From Psychrobacillus sp032154225 (GTDB taxonomy: Bacteria; Bacillota; Bacilli; Bacillales_A; Planococcaceae), in assembly GCF_032154225.1 (NCBI RefSeq), contig NZ_JALDYF010000016.1, forward strand, positions 1 through 64,000: a stretch of DNA of 64,000 nt, in the 5' to 3' direction. Of this stretch, positions 44,357 to 52,367 are shown in pieces (position 1 is the stretch's first letter; every line of letters begins with the position of its first letter). The notes below the pieces were generated by a model. That model did not search any database and had not been told where the DNA came from. It saw only the letters and a program-made list of their open reading frames with translations. The translations under genes and the position numbers were made by a program.

Positions 44357-45631
44357 CTACTTTAATAGATTTGGTAAAAATAACGTAATTTGTGGAATAT
44401 AAGCTACTAATAACAACACAATTAAACCAACGCCTAAAAACGGCATCAATTCCTTCGTTGTTTTCCCAATGGACACTTTTCCAATTTGAGATGCAACGAA
44501 CAAACACACACCAACTGGAGGTGTAATTAATCCAAGAACTAAGTTCAATACCATCATTACCCCGAACTGTACTGGATCCATACCAACTTCCATTGCAACC
44601 GGTAATAATACTGGGAACAAAATTACTAATGCTGCGATCGTTTCCATGAATGTTCCTACGAATAGCAGTAATAAGTTAATCAATAAAATAACGATAATTG
44701 GATTATCTGAAATCCCTAAAATCACACTAGCTACCAATTGTGGAATTTGTTCACTTACCATAATCCAGCCAAACAAGTTTGCAAAACCAACTAATAGCAT
44801 AATCGATGCTGTACTTGTCATTGAATCTAGCATAAGTGATGGAATCTTTTTAATAGGTAATTCTTTGTAGATAAAAATCCCTACAACTAATGCGTATAAA
44901 ACTGCAATTACAGATGCTTCTGTAGGTGTGAAATATCCACCTAAAATTCCAAACAAAATAATTACTGTCATAAATAATGCCCAAAATGCACCTGTAAAGC
45001 TCTTCCCAATTTCCTTTAAGCTTTTACGCTCACCTTTTGGATAATTACGTCTTACCGAAATAATGTACGTGGGAATCATCAAACCAAACCCTAATAATAG
45101 TCCTGGTAAAGCACCTGCTAAAAACAAGTCTCCAATAGAGACAGATGCAAGCGTTCCTACAATAATCATTGGCAAAGAAGGAGGAATGATTGGTCCTACT
45201 GTAGATGAAGATGCCGTTACAGCAGCTGAGAATCCTGCCCCGTATCCTTCTTTTTTCATTGCTGGAATCATAATTGCACCAATACTAGATACATCGGCCA
45301 AAGCAGTTCCAGATATCCCTGCAAACCCCATGGAAGAACCAACATTCGCAAGACCAAGACCCCCACGAATATGACCAACAAAGTTATTTGCGAAGTGAAT
45401 AATACGATCCGTTATACCACCTGCGTTCATTAAGTTACCTGCCAATATAAACCCAGGAATACATAATAATACGAAGGAGTTCAAGCCACCGAACATTTTT
45501 TGAGGAATAATAGTAAGTGGAATATCATTCATAAATAGATAAAATAGCGATGACAAACCTAAACTAAATGCAACTGGAACACCTAGAAAGATTAAAGCGA
45601 GAAAAGATAAGAAAAGTAACAAAGCCATCAT
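44357..45631 (-). CDS. TRAP transporter large permease (DctM/SiaM-type)
   Basis: A 424-residue membrane protein with about twelve helices. DctM signatures are LGVPVAFSLGLSSLFYLF, IPGFILAGNLMNAGGITDRI, GSSMGFAGISGTALADVSSIG and SSSTVGPIIPPSLPMII. It is the sodium-driven channel subunit of a tripartite ATP-independent transporter. It overlaps the small-subunit gene by four bases. In this operon the substrate is presumably a hexuronate or aldonate. Confidence 0.93.
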   Translation of the reverse strand: MMALLLFLSFLALIFLGVPVAFSLGLSSLFYLFMNDIPLTIIPQKMFGGLNSFVLLCIPGFILAGNLMNAGGITDRIIHFANNFVGHIRGGLGLANVGSSMGFAGISGTALADVSSIGAIMIPAMKKEGYGAGFSAAVTASSSTVGPIIPPSLPMIIVGTLASVSIGDLFLAGALPGLLLGFGLMIPTYIISVRRNYPKGERKSLKEIGKSFTGAFWALFMTVIILFGILGGYFTPTEASVIAVLYALVVGIFIYKELPIKKIPSLMLDSMTSTASIMLLVGFANLFGWIMVSEQIPQLVASVILGISDNPIIVILLINLLLLFVGTFMETIAALVILFPVLLPVAMEVGMDPVQFGVMMVLNLVLGLITPPVGVCLFVASQIGKVSIGKTTKELMPFLGVGLIVLLLVAYIPQITLFLPNLLK

Positions 45632-46116
45632 AGGTCTTCACCTCCATAGTCTTGGGTGTAGTCTTGTTCATTGCGTACTAGGTCAACAATTTTCACGATA
45701 GAATAGATTGCTAAAAAGATAGACATAACTAATATTGCTCCATGAATAAGTGACATTTGAAATGGCATAGTTGCCGAAGTTTGATTATGCCCGATTAATG
45801 TAAATGTGTAACCTTCAAAAATCATGACAACACTTAATACTAAAATACTAATATAGATTACTACCTCATAATAACGTCGAAACTTATTCGACATTTTGTT
45901 CAATATTAAATCTACATTGATAAATTCATTTCTAATTAATGCTAGTGGTGCCCCAAAGCAAATGGCATATATAAATAAATAGCGTGTTAGCTCTTCCGTC
46001 CAAATGGCTGTATAAGGTAAGTATCTTGACATGATTTGGATAGTTACAGTGATTATTACTCCTGCAAGACTGATAACTGTTAGAAAGCCTAAAATTTTCT
46101 CAACTATTTTCCCCAT
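45628..46116 (-). CDS. TRAP transporter small permease (DctQ-type)
   Basis: A 162-residue protein with four membrane helices and the DctQ signature RYLPYTAIWTEELTRYLFIYAICFGAPLA. It bridges the DctM channel. A hairpin at 46141-46180 separates it from the binding-protein gene upstream. Confidence 0.92.
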   Translation of the reverse strand: MGKIVEKILGFLTVISLAGVIITVTIQIMSRYLPYTAIWTEELTRYLFIYAICFGAPLALIRNEFINVDLILNKMSNKFRRYYEVVIYISILVLSVVMIFEGYTFTLIGHNQTSATMPFQMSLIHGAILVMSIFLAIYSIVKIVDLVRNEQDYTQDYGGEDL

Positions 46117-46140
46117 GGTACACTGCCTTCCTTTCTATAG

Positions 46141-46180
46141 GAAAGGCACAGCTGACGATGATTGTCAGAAGTGCCTTTTC
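46141..46180 (-). promoter_or_regulatory. Intercistronic hairpin between dctP-like and dctQ-like genes
   Basis: Arms AAAGGCAC/GTGCCTTT plus inner CTGAC/GTCAG form a strong stem-loop just after the binding-protein stop. There is no T run, so it probably stabilises the upstream mRNA and raises binding protein over permease. Confidence 0.6.
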
Positions 46181-46185
46181 ATGTA

Positions 46186-47184
46186 TTACTTAGCGTTTAA
46201 TATTTTTTCATACATTTCAAATTGCTCTGGTGATAAAGTAGATTTGATTGCTGGTAGCATGATTTCACGGAATGCATCTTGATCAACATCTACAAATTCC
46301 ATCCCTTTTTCTTTAAGATCAGCTTCGATTTTCTCAATTGTTTCTGTGTATAACGCATCACCGAACACTTGCGCTTCTTTAGCTGCTTCTACTACTGCTT
46401 TTTGTTGGTCTTCATTTAATGCTGCAAATTGCTTGTTACCTACTAATACATAAATCCAAGAGTAAACATGTTCTGTACGGTTAACATATTTTTGCACTTC
46501 ATATAATCCACCACTTTGGATTAAGTCCACTGGATTTTCTTGCCCACCAATTACACCTTGTTGTAATCCTGTAAATACTTCGTTAAAGTCCATAACTTGT
46601 GGTTTTGCTCCAGCTGCTTCCCAAACTTTTAAGAATAATGGTACGTTAGGTACGCGCATGCTGAAACCTTTCAAATCTGCAGGTGTTTCAATTTTGTCGT
46701 TAGACGTTAAGTTACGAGGTGCACGAGTATGATAGTAAAGTGGTGTTAATTTCACTTTTTCTTTAATATCAGCTTCAATTTCTTTCCCAACTTCTCCGCC
46801 AACAACTGTCTTCACATGTTCTAAATCACGGAATGCGTATGGTACAGCCATTAGCGCAGCTTTTGGTGCCCAGTTTTGCATCGTTTCACCAGAAATCACC
46901 ATGTCCGCAGTTCCAGCTTCAATTGCATTAATCGTATCTGTTTCTCCACCAAGTGAATTATTTGGGAAAATTGAAATTTTAATTTGTCCATCTGTTTTTT
47001 CATCTACTAAACTAGCAAACTCTTCTGCCGTTTTATGCCAAATATGATTTTCATCAGCTAAGTGACCGAATTTCCATTTGATTACTTCTTCTTTTGAACC
47101 ACTCTCACTACTTCCTCCAGAATTACAAGCTGCTAATAGAAGTGTTGCTGCTAGAATTCCTGAAAACAATTTCATTTTTTTCAT
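46186..47184 (-). CDS. TRAP transporter substrate-binding lipoprotein (DctP-type)
   Basis: A 332-residue secreted solute receptor with signal ending LLLAACNSGG (lipid Cys20). Family signatures are WKFGHLADENHIWHKTAEEFA at the mature start and PRNLTSNDKIETPADLKGFSMRVP near 160. The arginine in SMRVP (about residue 180) normally clamps the substrate carboxylate, so an acidic sugar is expected. It delivers substrate to DctQM. A LacI-type palindrome lies about 40 bases upstream (47222-47237). Confidence 0.92.
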   Translation of the reverse strand: MKKMKLFSGILAATLLLAACNSGGSSESGSKEEVIKWKFGHLADENHIWHKTAEEFASLVDEKTDGQIKISIFPNNSLGGETDTINAIEAGTADMVISGETMQNWAPKAALMAVPYAFRDLEHVKTVVGGEVGKEIEADIKEKVKLTPLYYHTRAPRNLTSNDKIETPADLKGFSMRVPNVPLFLKVWEAAGAKPQVMDFNEVFTGLQQGVIGGQENPVDLIQSGGLYEVQKYVNRTEHVYSWIYVLVGNKQFAALNEDQQKAVVEAAKEAQVFGDALYTETIEKIEADLKEKGMEFVDVDQDAFREIMLPAIKSTLSPEQFEMYEKILNAK

Positions 47185-47221
47185 GTGTGTATACCCCTTT
47201 TAATTTTATTTTTTTATTACG

Positions 47222-47237
47222 ATTAACCACGGTTAGT
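47222..47237. promoter_or_regulatory. Candidate KdgR-type operator upstream of the TRAP genes
   Basis: ATTAACCACGGTTAGT is a near-perfect palindrome of LacI type. It resembles the ACTAAATCGGTTTAGT sites upstream of the LacI gene at 50844-50872. It suggests an internal controlled promoter in the long operon. Confidence 0.45.
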
Positions 47238-47276
47238 ACCCAAAATATGATTTAGAAATCCCCCCTTTCAAATACC

Positions 47277-48287
47277 TTATTCTGTTAAATAATCCATCAC
47301 CGTTTTTGCAATTGTAATTCCATTTACACGATTCTTTTCTTCATTCATTTGTTCAATTTCTCCTGGTATATACACTTGAGAAAACCCGGGAGCGGGTTCA
47401 GATTGATGTAGCTCATCGATCATCTGGTCCATATTTGTTAAAAAGGTTTCTAAGTCTGTAAAGTTTGCAGGATTGATGACGCAGAAATAATGTCCTAATT
47501 TACGTTTTTTATCTAAGTCACCGTACATTTTTCCAATATGCGGGCCAAATGCGGCACCTGCGAGCAAACCTGAAAAAATATCTACAATTAGCGATAGTCC
47601 ATATCCTTTAGGCCCACCAAATGGTGTTAAAGAAACAACCTCCGCTGGATCCGTTACCCCTTGTCCATTTGCGTCAACTCCCCATCCTTCAGGAATTGAC
47701 TTACCTTCAGCTTCGAATTGCAATACTTTTCCAAGTGCAACTGTCGATGTCGCCATATCTAAGATGAATGGTTTATGTCTTTTTGCTGGTATTCCGTATG
47801 CAATTGGGTTTGTCCCTAAGAAAGACGACTTCCCTCCAAACGGAACAACAATTTTATCTGTATGCGTCATTGCTATACCGATTAAATTTTCTTCCGCCGC
47901 TTTTTGTACAAAATAGCTAAGTGCTCCACAATGACTACTGTTCATGGCAGTCACCATACCTACTCCATTTTCTTTCGCCATTTGTATCGCATGTTCCATC
48001 GCAGTATCTCCAATGACATGACCAAAACCGTGGTCACCGTCAACGACACCAGTCACAGGACCTGTTTGATTGAATGTAATATTTGCAATTGGATTAATAC
48101 CACCAGCTTTTAAACGATTCACATAATGCTCTGTTCTTAAAACACCGTGCGAATTAACATTTCTTAAATCCGCATGAACAAGAATTTCTGCTACTTTTTC
48201 TGCATGTGCTTCTATAAGACCAGCGGAAACTAATTTTTGCTTCGTATATTGCTGGGCTTCTTCATGATTTATCGTAACCGTCGACAT
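47277..48287 (-). CDS. Ldh2-family oxidoreductase (YjmC/YiaK-like)
   Basis: A 336-residue NAD(P)-dependent dehydrogenase of the malate/L-lactate (Ldh2) family. It has ADLRNVNSHGVLR near residue 50, MNSSHCGALSYFVQKA with the catalytic His near 117, and TPFGGPKGYGLSLIVDIFSGLLAGA near 220. Relatives reduce 2-keto or diketo acids: B. subtilis YjmC is in the hexuronate locus, and E. coli YiaK reduces 2,3-diketo-L-gulonate. YiaK also sits beside a TRAP transporter and an HxlA-fold decarboxylase, a combination echoed here. Ten bases separate it from hxlB. Confidence 0.85.
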   Translation of the reverse strand: MSTVTINHEEAQQYTKQKLVSAGLIEAHAEKVAEILVHADLRNVNSHGVLRTEHYVNRLKAGGINPIANITFNQTGPVTGVVDGDHGFGHVIGDTAMEHAIQMAKENGVGMVTAMNSSHCGALSYFVQKAAEENLIGIAMTHTDKIVVPFGGKSSFLGTNPIAYGIPAKRHKPFILDMATSTVALGKVLQFEAEGKSIPEGWGVDANGQGVTDPAEVVSLTPFGGPKGYGLSLIVDIFSGLLAGAAFGPHIGKMYGDLDKKRKLGHYFCVINPANFTDLETFLTNMDQMIDELHQSEPAPGFSQVYIPGEIEQMNEEKNRVNGITIAKTVMDYLTE

Positions 48288-48297
48288 TGTAATTCCC

Positions 48298-48834
48298 CTA
48301 TTCCAAATTGCTATGCTTTTTTTTCATCTCTTCATTCAAGAGCTGGTTATCAAGGCTATCAATAATCGCTGCATCTAATAGTAAATGTGCTGCCTGATCA
48401 AATTGGTTGCCTAATGGTTGAATCGTTTTAGGTTCACCTTCTAATCGATGCTTTGTAGCCGCTGGAATTAGTAAGCCCTCATACGTATCAAGCACTTCGG
48501 CATTTGTTGTAACAAGAAAAATATGAGTTCCAACTTTTGAAGCGCTTTCTAAGATATTTAATGTACTTGCTGTTTTCCCTGATCCCGAGATAACAAGCAA
48601 TACATCCGATTTTTCTATCGCTGGAGTGGTTGTTTCGCCAATAACATATACTGTTTGGCCACTATGCATAAGCCGCATGGCTATTGCTTTTGCGATCAAT
48701 CCTGATCGCCCCTCACCACTGAAGAAAAAACGTTTTTTTTGTTTAAATAAATCGACAAGCTTGTCGTATTCATCCTTTTTAATATTCGTGCAAACATCCG
48801 TCATTTCCATAAGAATCATAGAAACTGTGTTCAT
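48298..48834 (-). CDS. hxlB: 6-phospho-3-hexuloisomerase-like SIS-domain protein
   Basis: A 178-residue SIS-domain isomerase with FFFSGEGRSGLIAKAIAMRL near residue 35, VISGSGKTASTLNILESA near 80, and the family's C-terminal TIQPLGNQFDQAAHLLLDA. It matches HxlB, which converts 3-hexulose 6-phosphate to fructose 6-phosphate. Normally it sits next to hxlA; here hxlA is nine genes away in the same operon. The ATG at 48834 has GAGGTG upstream; the TTG five codons earlier is less likely. It starts right at the kdgK stop. Confidence 0.82.
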   Translation of the reverse strand: MNTVSMILMEMTDVCTNIKKDEYDKLVDLFKQKKRFFFSGEGRSGLIAKAIAMRLMHSGQTVYVIGETTTPAIEKSDVLLVISGSGKTASTLNILESASKVGTHIFLVTTNAEVLDTYEGLLIPAATKHRLEGEPKTIQPLGNQFDQAAHLLLDAAIIDSLDNQLLNEEMKKKHSNLE

Positions 48835-48838
48835 ACAT

Positions 48839-49795
48839 TCACCTCTCAATAATTACTTCCTCATGAATAAATGCATTCACTTCTTGTAAATAAGGAAGTC
48901 CTTCATTGTCACCTGAGACAGTTGTTACAAGAGCTCCGATACCATTTGCGAACTTCAATGTTTCTGCTGGTGAATAGTTATGTAGATAGCCGTATACAAA
49001 TCCAGCATCAAAACCATCTCCCGCACCTACAGTGTCTATTGGTCGAACTTCAAATGCACTTACTTTTGTCCATATATTATCTCGATATAATCTAGAACCA
49101 TTTTCCCCGTCTTTAATTACCAAGTTAGCAATCTGATACTTTTTAGAAAATGCTTCTAGCTCTCCTTCAGAATCAAAGCCAGTTATTAATTTAACTTCGT
49201 CTAGACCTGTCAACAATATATCCACATACGGGAAAATTTTTTCATATGTCTCTCTTGCCTCTTCAATAGTCCAAAGCTTTAATCGAATATTTGGATCAAA
49301 AGAAACTGGCACAGACTTTTGCTTCGCTATTTGTAAAATTCGTTCCACAATCTCAAAATTTCGTTTATCGATTGCTAAGAAAACACCCGTTAAATGCACT
49401 AAACTAATATCATCTAAAATATCATCCGAAATATCTTCTTTTTTAAGCGTTAACATTGGAGAATGATGACGATAATAAAAAGTTTTCCCAGCACCAGATC
49501 CGTTTATTTCCTTAAAATTCACAGAAGTTGGATGGTCTTCAACAAACTTAACTTGTGAAACATCTACCCCTTCACCACGAGCGAAGTTATAAATAACTCG
49601 GCCAAACTCATCATTTCCTAATCGGCTTACCCATCTTGGATTGAGTCCTAATCTTGCACAACCAATTGCAAAGTTAAGTTCCGCACCTCCGAGTTTTCTT
49701 TCAAAGTGAGTAACATAACGAAGCGGTCCAGATGTTACAGGATTCATCGTAATCATTGCGTCTCCAACCGTTAAAACTTTATAATTGTTTGACAT
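48839..49795 (-). CDS. kdgK: 2-keto-3-deoxygluconate kinase (PfkB family)
   Basis: A 318-residue PfkB-family sugar kinase. It has LTVGDAMITMNP at the start, KLGGAELNFAIGCARLGL (substrate-side signature) near residue 33, and DTVGAGDGFDAGFVYGYL (ATP-site signature with catalytic Asp) near 250. The wording agrees with KDG kinases. It phosphorylates the UxuA product so that the aldolase can cleave it. It is the second gene of the operon after the LacI regulator. Confidence 0.9.
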   Translation of the reverse strand: MSNNYKVLTVGDAMITMNPVTSGPLRYVTHFERKLGGAELNFAIGCARLGLNPRWVSRLGNDEFGRVIYNFARGEGVDVSQVKFVEDHPTSVNFKEINGSGAGKTFYYRHHSPMLTLKKEDISDDILDDISLVHLTGVFLAIDKRNFEIVERILQIAKQKSVPVSFDPNIRLKLWTIEEARETYEKIFPYVDILLTGLDEVKLITGFDSEGELEAFSKKYQIANLVIKDGENGSRLYRDNIWTKVSAFEVRPIDTVGAGDGFDAGFVYGYLHNYSPAETLKFANGIGALVTTVSGDNEGLPYLQEVNAFIHEEVIIER

Positions 49796-49814
49796 TTACT
49801 ATTCTCCTAACCAG

Positions 49815-50819
49815 TTATACTGAATTCCGTTCTATCAAAATCGGCGTGTAGCGTTTCGTTTCATAAGATTCTTCTAAAGTTTCTGTCCCCATCAACTTCA
49901 ACAATTTTTTCACGGCTTCTTTTCCCATTTCAAAAGTAGGCTGTTTGATAACAGTGATTGGCGGTGTGAAAATTTCTAAAAATGGAGAATCATCCACTGC
50001 AATAATACTCACATCTTGTGGAACTTGAATTTCTTTCTCTTTAATAAACTTAAGTAACTCAACTAACGACAAATCATTGGTTGCAAAAAAGGCTTCAGGT
50101 CTATCCGAAGAAGACCAAACTTCCTCCAGTCTCTTTCTTATATCTTCTCGCTCTACAGCTATAATCCATTCCGGCTTAAACTCAATCCCTTTTTGAGATA
50201 AGGCTTGTTTAAATCCATTAATACGCTCCACACGAGGTGTTACATTACGGATAATGGAAGTTGCTACTATTGCAATTTTTTTCCTGTTTTTTTGAAGAAT
50301 CGACTCCACAGCAAGTTCCGCTGCCTTTTTATTGTCTAGTAATACAGTTGGATACATTGGCTCATCAATTTTTCTATCGATAAAGACGATTGGGAAGTTT
50401 GCTGCCTTTAGTCGTTTATATAAATCAGCATTTCCGTTTGTTGGAAGAATAATTAGACCATCCACTTGCTTCGCCAGTAGCATATCAATATAATCTCGTT
50501 CTTTCTCTGGATCATCATCTGCATTACAAACAAATAGATGGAAATGATTTACCCCACATTCATCTTCAATCGCGCGAATCGTTTCTGTTGAAAACGTATG
50601 AAGTATATTCGCGACGATGACACCAATAGTGGCAGATTTTTTTTGTTTCAAACTTTTCGCTATAAAGTTTGGAATATATCCAAGCTCATTTACCGCTTCT
50701 CGGATTCTCTCTTGAGTTGACTCAGCCATATACTCAAATCGATTATTAATAAATTGGGAAACTGTGCTCTTCGATACACCTGCTTTAAGCGCTACGTCAG
50801 CCATTGTTACATTTTTCAT
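49815..50819 (-). CDS. LacI family regulator (KdgR-like) of the hexuronate operon
   Basis: A 334-residue LacI regulator with helix-turn-helix TMADVALKAGVSKSTVSQFI, a hinge ending KQKKSATIGVIVANI, and a sugar-binding-like effector domain ending PPITVIKQPTFEMG. It is the first gene of the operon, so it is autoregulated. Operator-like repeats ACTAAATCGGTTTA lie directly upstream. Regulators of this type in Bacillus (KdgR) respond to 2-keto-3-deoxygluconate or related intermediates; the inducer here is inferred. Confidence 0.9.
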   Translation of the reverse strand: MKNVTMADVALKAGVSKSTVSQFINNRFEYMAESTQERIREAVNELGYIPNFIAKSLKQKKSATIGVIVANILHTFSTETIRAIEDECGVNHFHLFVCNADDDPEKERDYIDMLLAKQVDGLIILPTNGNADLYKRLKAANFPIVFIDRKIDEPMYPTVLLDNKKAAELAVESILQKNRKKIAIVATSIIRNVTPRVERINGFKQALSQKGIEFKPEWIIAVEREDIRKRLEEVWSSSDRPEAFFATNDLSLVELLKFIKEKEIQVPQDVSIIAVDDSPFLEIFTPPITVIKQPTFEMGKEAVKKLLKLMGTETLEESYETKRYTPILIERNSV

Positions 50820-50843
50820 AAGAATCCCCTTCTCAAAACATAT

Positions 50844-50872
50844 ACTAAATCGGTTTACTAAATCGGTTTAGT
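50844..50872. promoter_or_regulatory. Paired KdgR-type operators
   Basis: ACTAAATCGGTTTA is repeated twice with a 13-base period. The second copy extends to the palindrome ACTAAATCGGTTTAGT. It lies 25-53 bases upstream of the LacI start and is the main control point of the operon. Confidence 0.7.
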
Positions 50873-50883
50873 GAAAGTATACA

Positions 50884-50900
50884 ATGAAAGCCTTTTCAAA
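50884..50900. promoter_or_regulatory. Candidate cre site for the hexuronate operon
   Basis: ATGAAAGCCTTTTCAAA matches the cre consensus except for the central G. It lies just upstream of the KdgR-type operators, consistent with CcpA catabolite repression. Confidence 0.5.
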
Positions 50901-51009
50901 ATCAACACCTATTTTTATAATATTCTAATTTGACTAGATTACACTGAATTGTTACTCTAACTGACTAAAAAGCTTGCTGAAAGCGGCTTTCGAGCTTAAA
51001 ATATGCAAA

Positions 51010-51054
51010 ATAAAAAATACCAAAACATTGATTTAACAACGTTTCAGTATTTTC
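51010..51054 (-). terminator. Terminator downstream of the hypothetical gene at 51217
   Basis: A long A/T-rich stem with G-U pairs (51015-51030 with 51038-51054) followed by TTTTTTATTTT on the minus strand. Confidence 0.6.
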
Positions 51055-51105
51055 GATTTCAAGTAATTTTGTTGCAAAGGGGGACTTATTGGGCAGAGAG
51101 GTTGC

Positions 51106-51177
51106 GATTGATCGATTATCCACAAAGATCGATTGATTCTTAGAAGAGATTGATCGATTTGATCGATTCGACCGATT
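51106..51177. repeat. GATCGATT repeat cluster
   Basis: GATTGATCGATT (51106-51117), GATCGATTGATT (51127-51138), then GATTGATCGATTTGATCGAT onward to GACCGATT (51148-51176). The spacing is irregular. The cluster lies just after the stop of the gene at 51217. Confidence 0.6.
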
Positions 51178-51216
51178 CCAGCTTCCCCAACGTAAAAAGC
51201 GGATAGACCAATTTTT

Positions 51217-52047
51217 TCACATTTCCCCAACCACTCTATTTACCTCATCCGTTAAATCAAGTGATTCTAGTAATTTAATAATAATGTTCGATACTGCCTC
51301 ATCATAGTCTGGGGCTAATATACACCAATAATGTGCGTCCCGTACAAAAGCTAACTTTTCTACTAAATTTGCTGCGTTTAAATAGTGTGCCATTCTTTCC
51401 AATTCTAGCTCATCGCAGTTTCTATTTGCTGCAAATGAATAACTGCTCCCATTACTTTGTCCCATAATACCAAGTCCATCTAACGTTTGCATCGCTATTT
51501 GCTCTGCTCTCTCTAACTTTATTTGATGAAAATAATGGAAAATATTCACTTGCTCAGTTGAAAAAGATTGTTTTAACCGGTTGTAAATATGCGCGCGCAT
51601 AGTTACCCAATCTACAGGAGTTTCATTAACAAATTCTTTCATTGCTTCACTTATATTCTTTTCATCTTGAATCGCCCAAAATCCCTCGAGCATTTCTACA
51701 TAAGGCACAGCCAAGGCCAAGTTCATAAATTCTTTAAAGTTTCTCGCTATATATCTGATAGGCGGATCATTCGTCGGTGAAACACAAACAATTGGTGCAT
51801 CCATTAAATCCGAAACCAATCCAAAATCAGTCAAAAAACCAAGGTGGATACCATCACCACCTGTTTCTGCGAAAGGAATTAAATCTGGTGGTGTTATGGA
51901 ATAAGGATGGAATTCAACTATTGGTATTAACCCTATCATCGCAAGTGACAAGTCTACTTTTTGTAAATCTTCTTCAAGCTCTATCAACTGATTAATCTCT
52001 TTCGGTATATCGTAAGATCCATATAATCTTTTTAATGCTTTACCCAC
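51217..52047 (-). CDS. Conserved hypothetical protein (possibly SUKH/SMI1-KNR4-like)
   Basis: A 276-residue cytoplasmic protein I do not recognise with certainty. The middle reads ITPPDLIPFAETGGDGIHLGF, DAPIVCVSPTNDPPIRYIARNF and KEFMNLAL. The pattern of a GGDG-type turn, a strand and an acidic/aromatic ending is like SUKH (SMI1/KNR4) proteins, which include immunity proteins and cytoplasmic scaffolds. The C-terminal half is helical and acidic. Codon use is like its neighbours. It lies alone between the hexuronate operon and the iron island. Confidence 0.65.
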   Translation of the reverse strand: MGKALKRLYGSYDIPKEINQLIELEEDLQKVDLSLAMIGLIPIVEFHPYSITPPDLIPFAETGGDGIHLGFLTDFGLVSDLMDAPIVCVSPTNDPPIRYIARNFKEFMNLALAVPYVEMLEGFWAIQDEKNISEAMKEFVNETPVDWVTMRAHIYNRLKQSFSTEQVNIFHYFHQIKLERAEQIAMQTLDGLGIMGQSNGSSYSFAANRNCDELELERMAHYLNAANLVEKLAFVRDAHYWCILAPDYDEAVSNIIIKLLESLDLTDEVNRVVGEM

Positions 52048-52300
52048 AACTAATCTTCCCCCTTTCTTCGCATCTTTAAATTCTTTATTCGACTTATAGT
52101 ATGAATCTCCTTCATTAAGCTATAAAGAGAATAGAAAAATAATTGGGAGGCCCGACTTTGTGCACATGCTTTACTACAACCAGTGGATTATCCTATCCTT
52201 CTAAAATTAATTCTGCAATTGATTCATTCTTCCTTAATTTTGTACAAAAATAAATCAGTATTTGTTTTTTGTCCATTGAAAGAGAAAACTATTTCATCTA
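52048..52300. other. Intergenic region upstream of the iron island
   Basis: About 250 AT-rich bases between the divergent hypothetical and lipoprotein genes. I see no gene or strong structure until the inverted repeat at 52301. Confidence 0.4.
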
Positions 52301-52343
52301 CTCTAATGAATGATAATAATAATCATTATCATTCATTAGAGTA
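52301..52343. promoter_or_regulatory. Fur-type operator inside a 43-base inverted repeat
   Basis: The two halves (from TACTCTAATGAATGATAAT on the left) are complementary at all but one pair around centre 52322. The core GATAATAAATCATTATC (52314-52330) keeps both GATAAT and ATTATC half-sites of a Fur box, two bases closer together than the classic 19-mer. It precedes the siderophore-binding lipoprotein gene. Confidence 0.65.
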
Positions 52344-52367
52344 GAATTGATTTGGAGGAAATATAAT

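Larger units (their letters stand above)
50873..51216. other. Intergenic region with terminator and GATCGATT cluster
   Basis: About 340 bases. They hold the cre-like site, the minus-strand terminator at 51010-51054 and the GATCGATT-rich cluster at 51106-51177. A short frame across the cluster is low-complexity and not called. Confidence 0.5.

Noticed and set aside
51033..51230. Short minus-strand frame reading RIDQIDQSLLRINRSL
   Set aside because: It is a translation of the GATCGATT cluster, runs over the terminator and has no ribosome site of its own.
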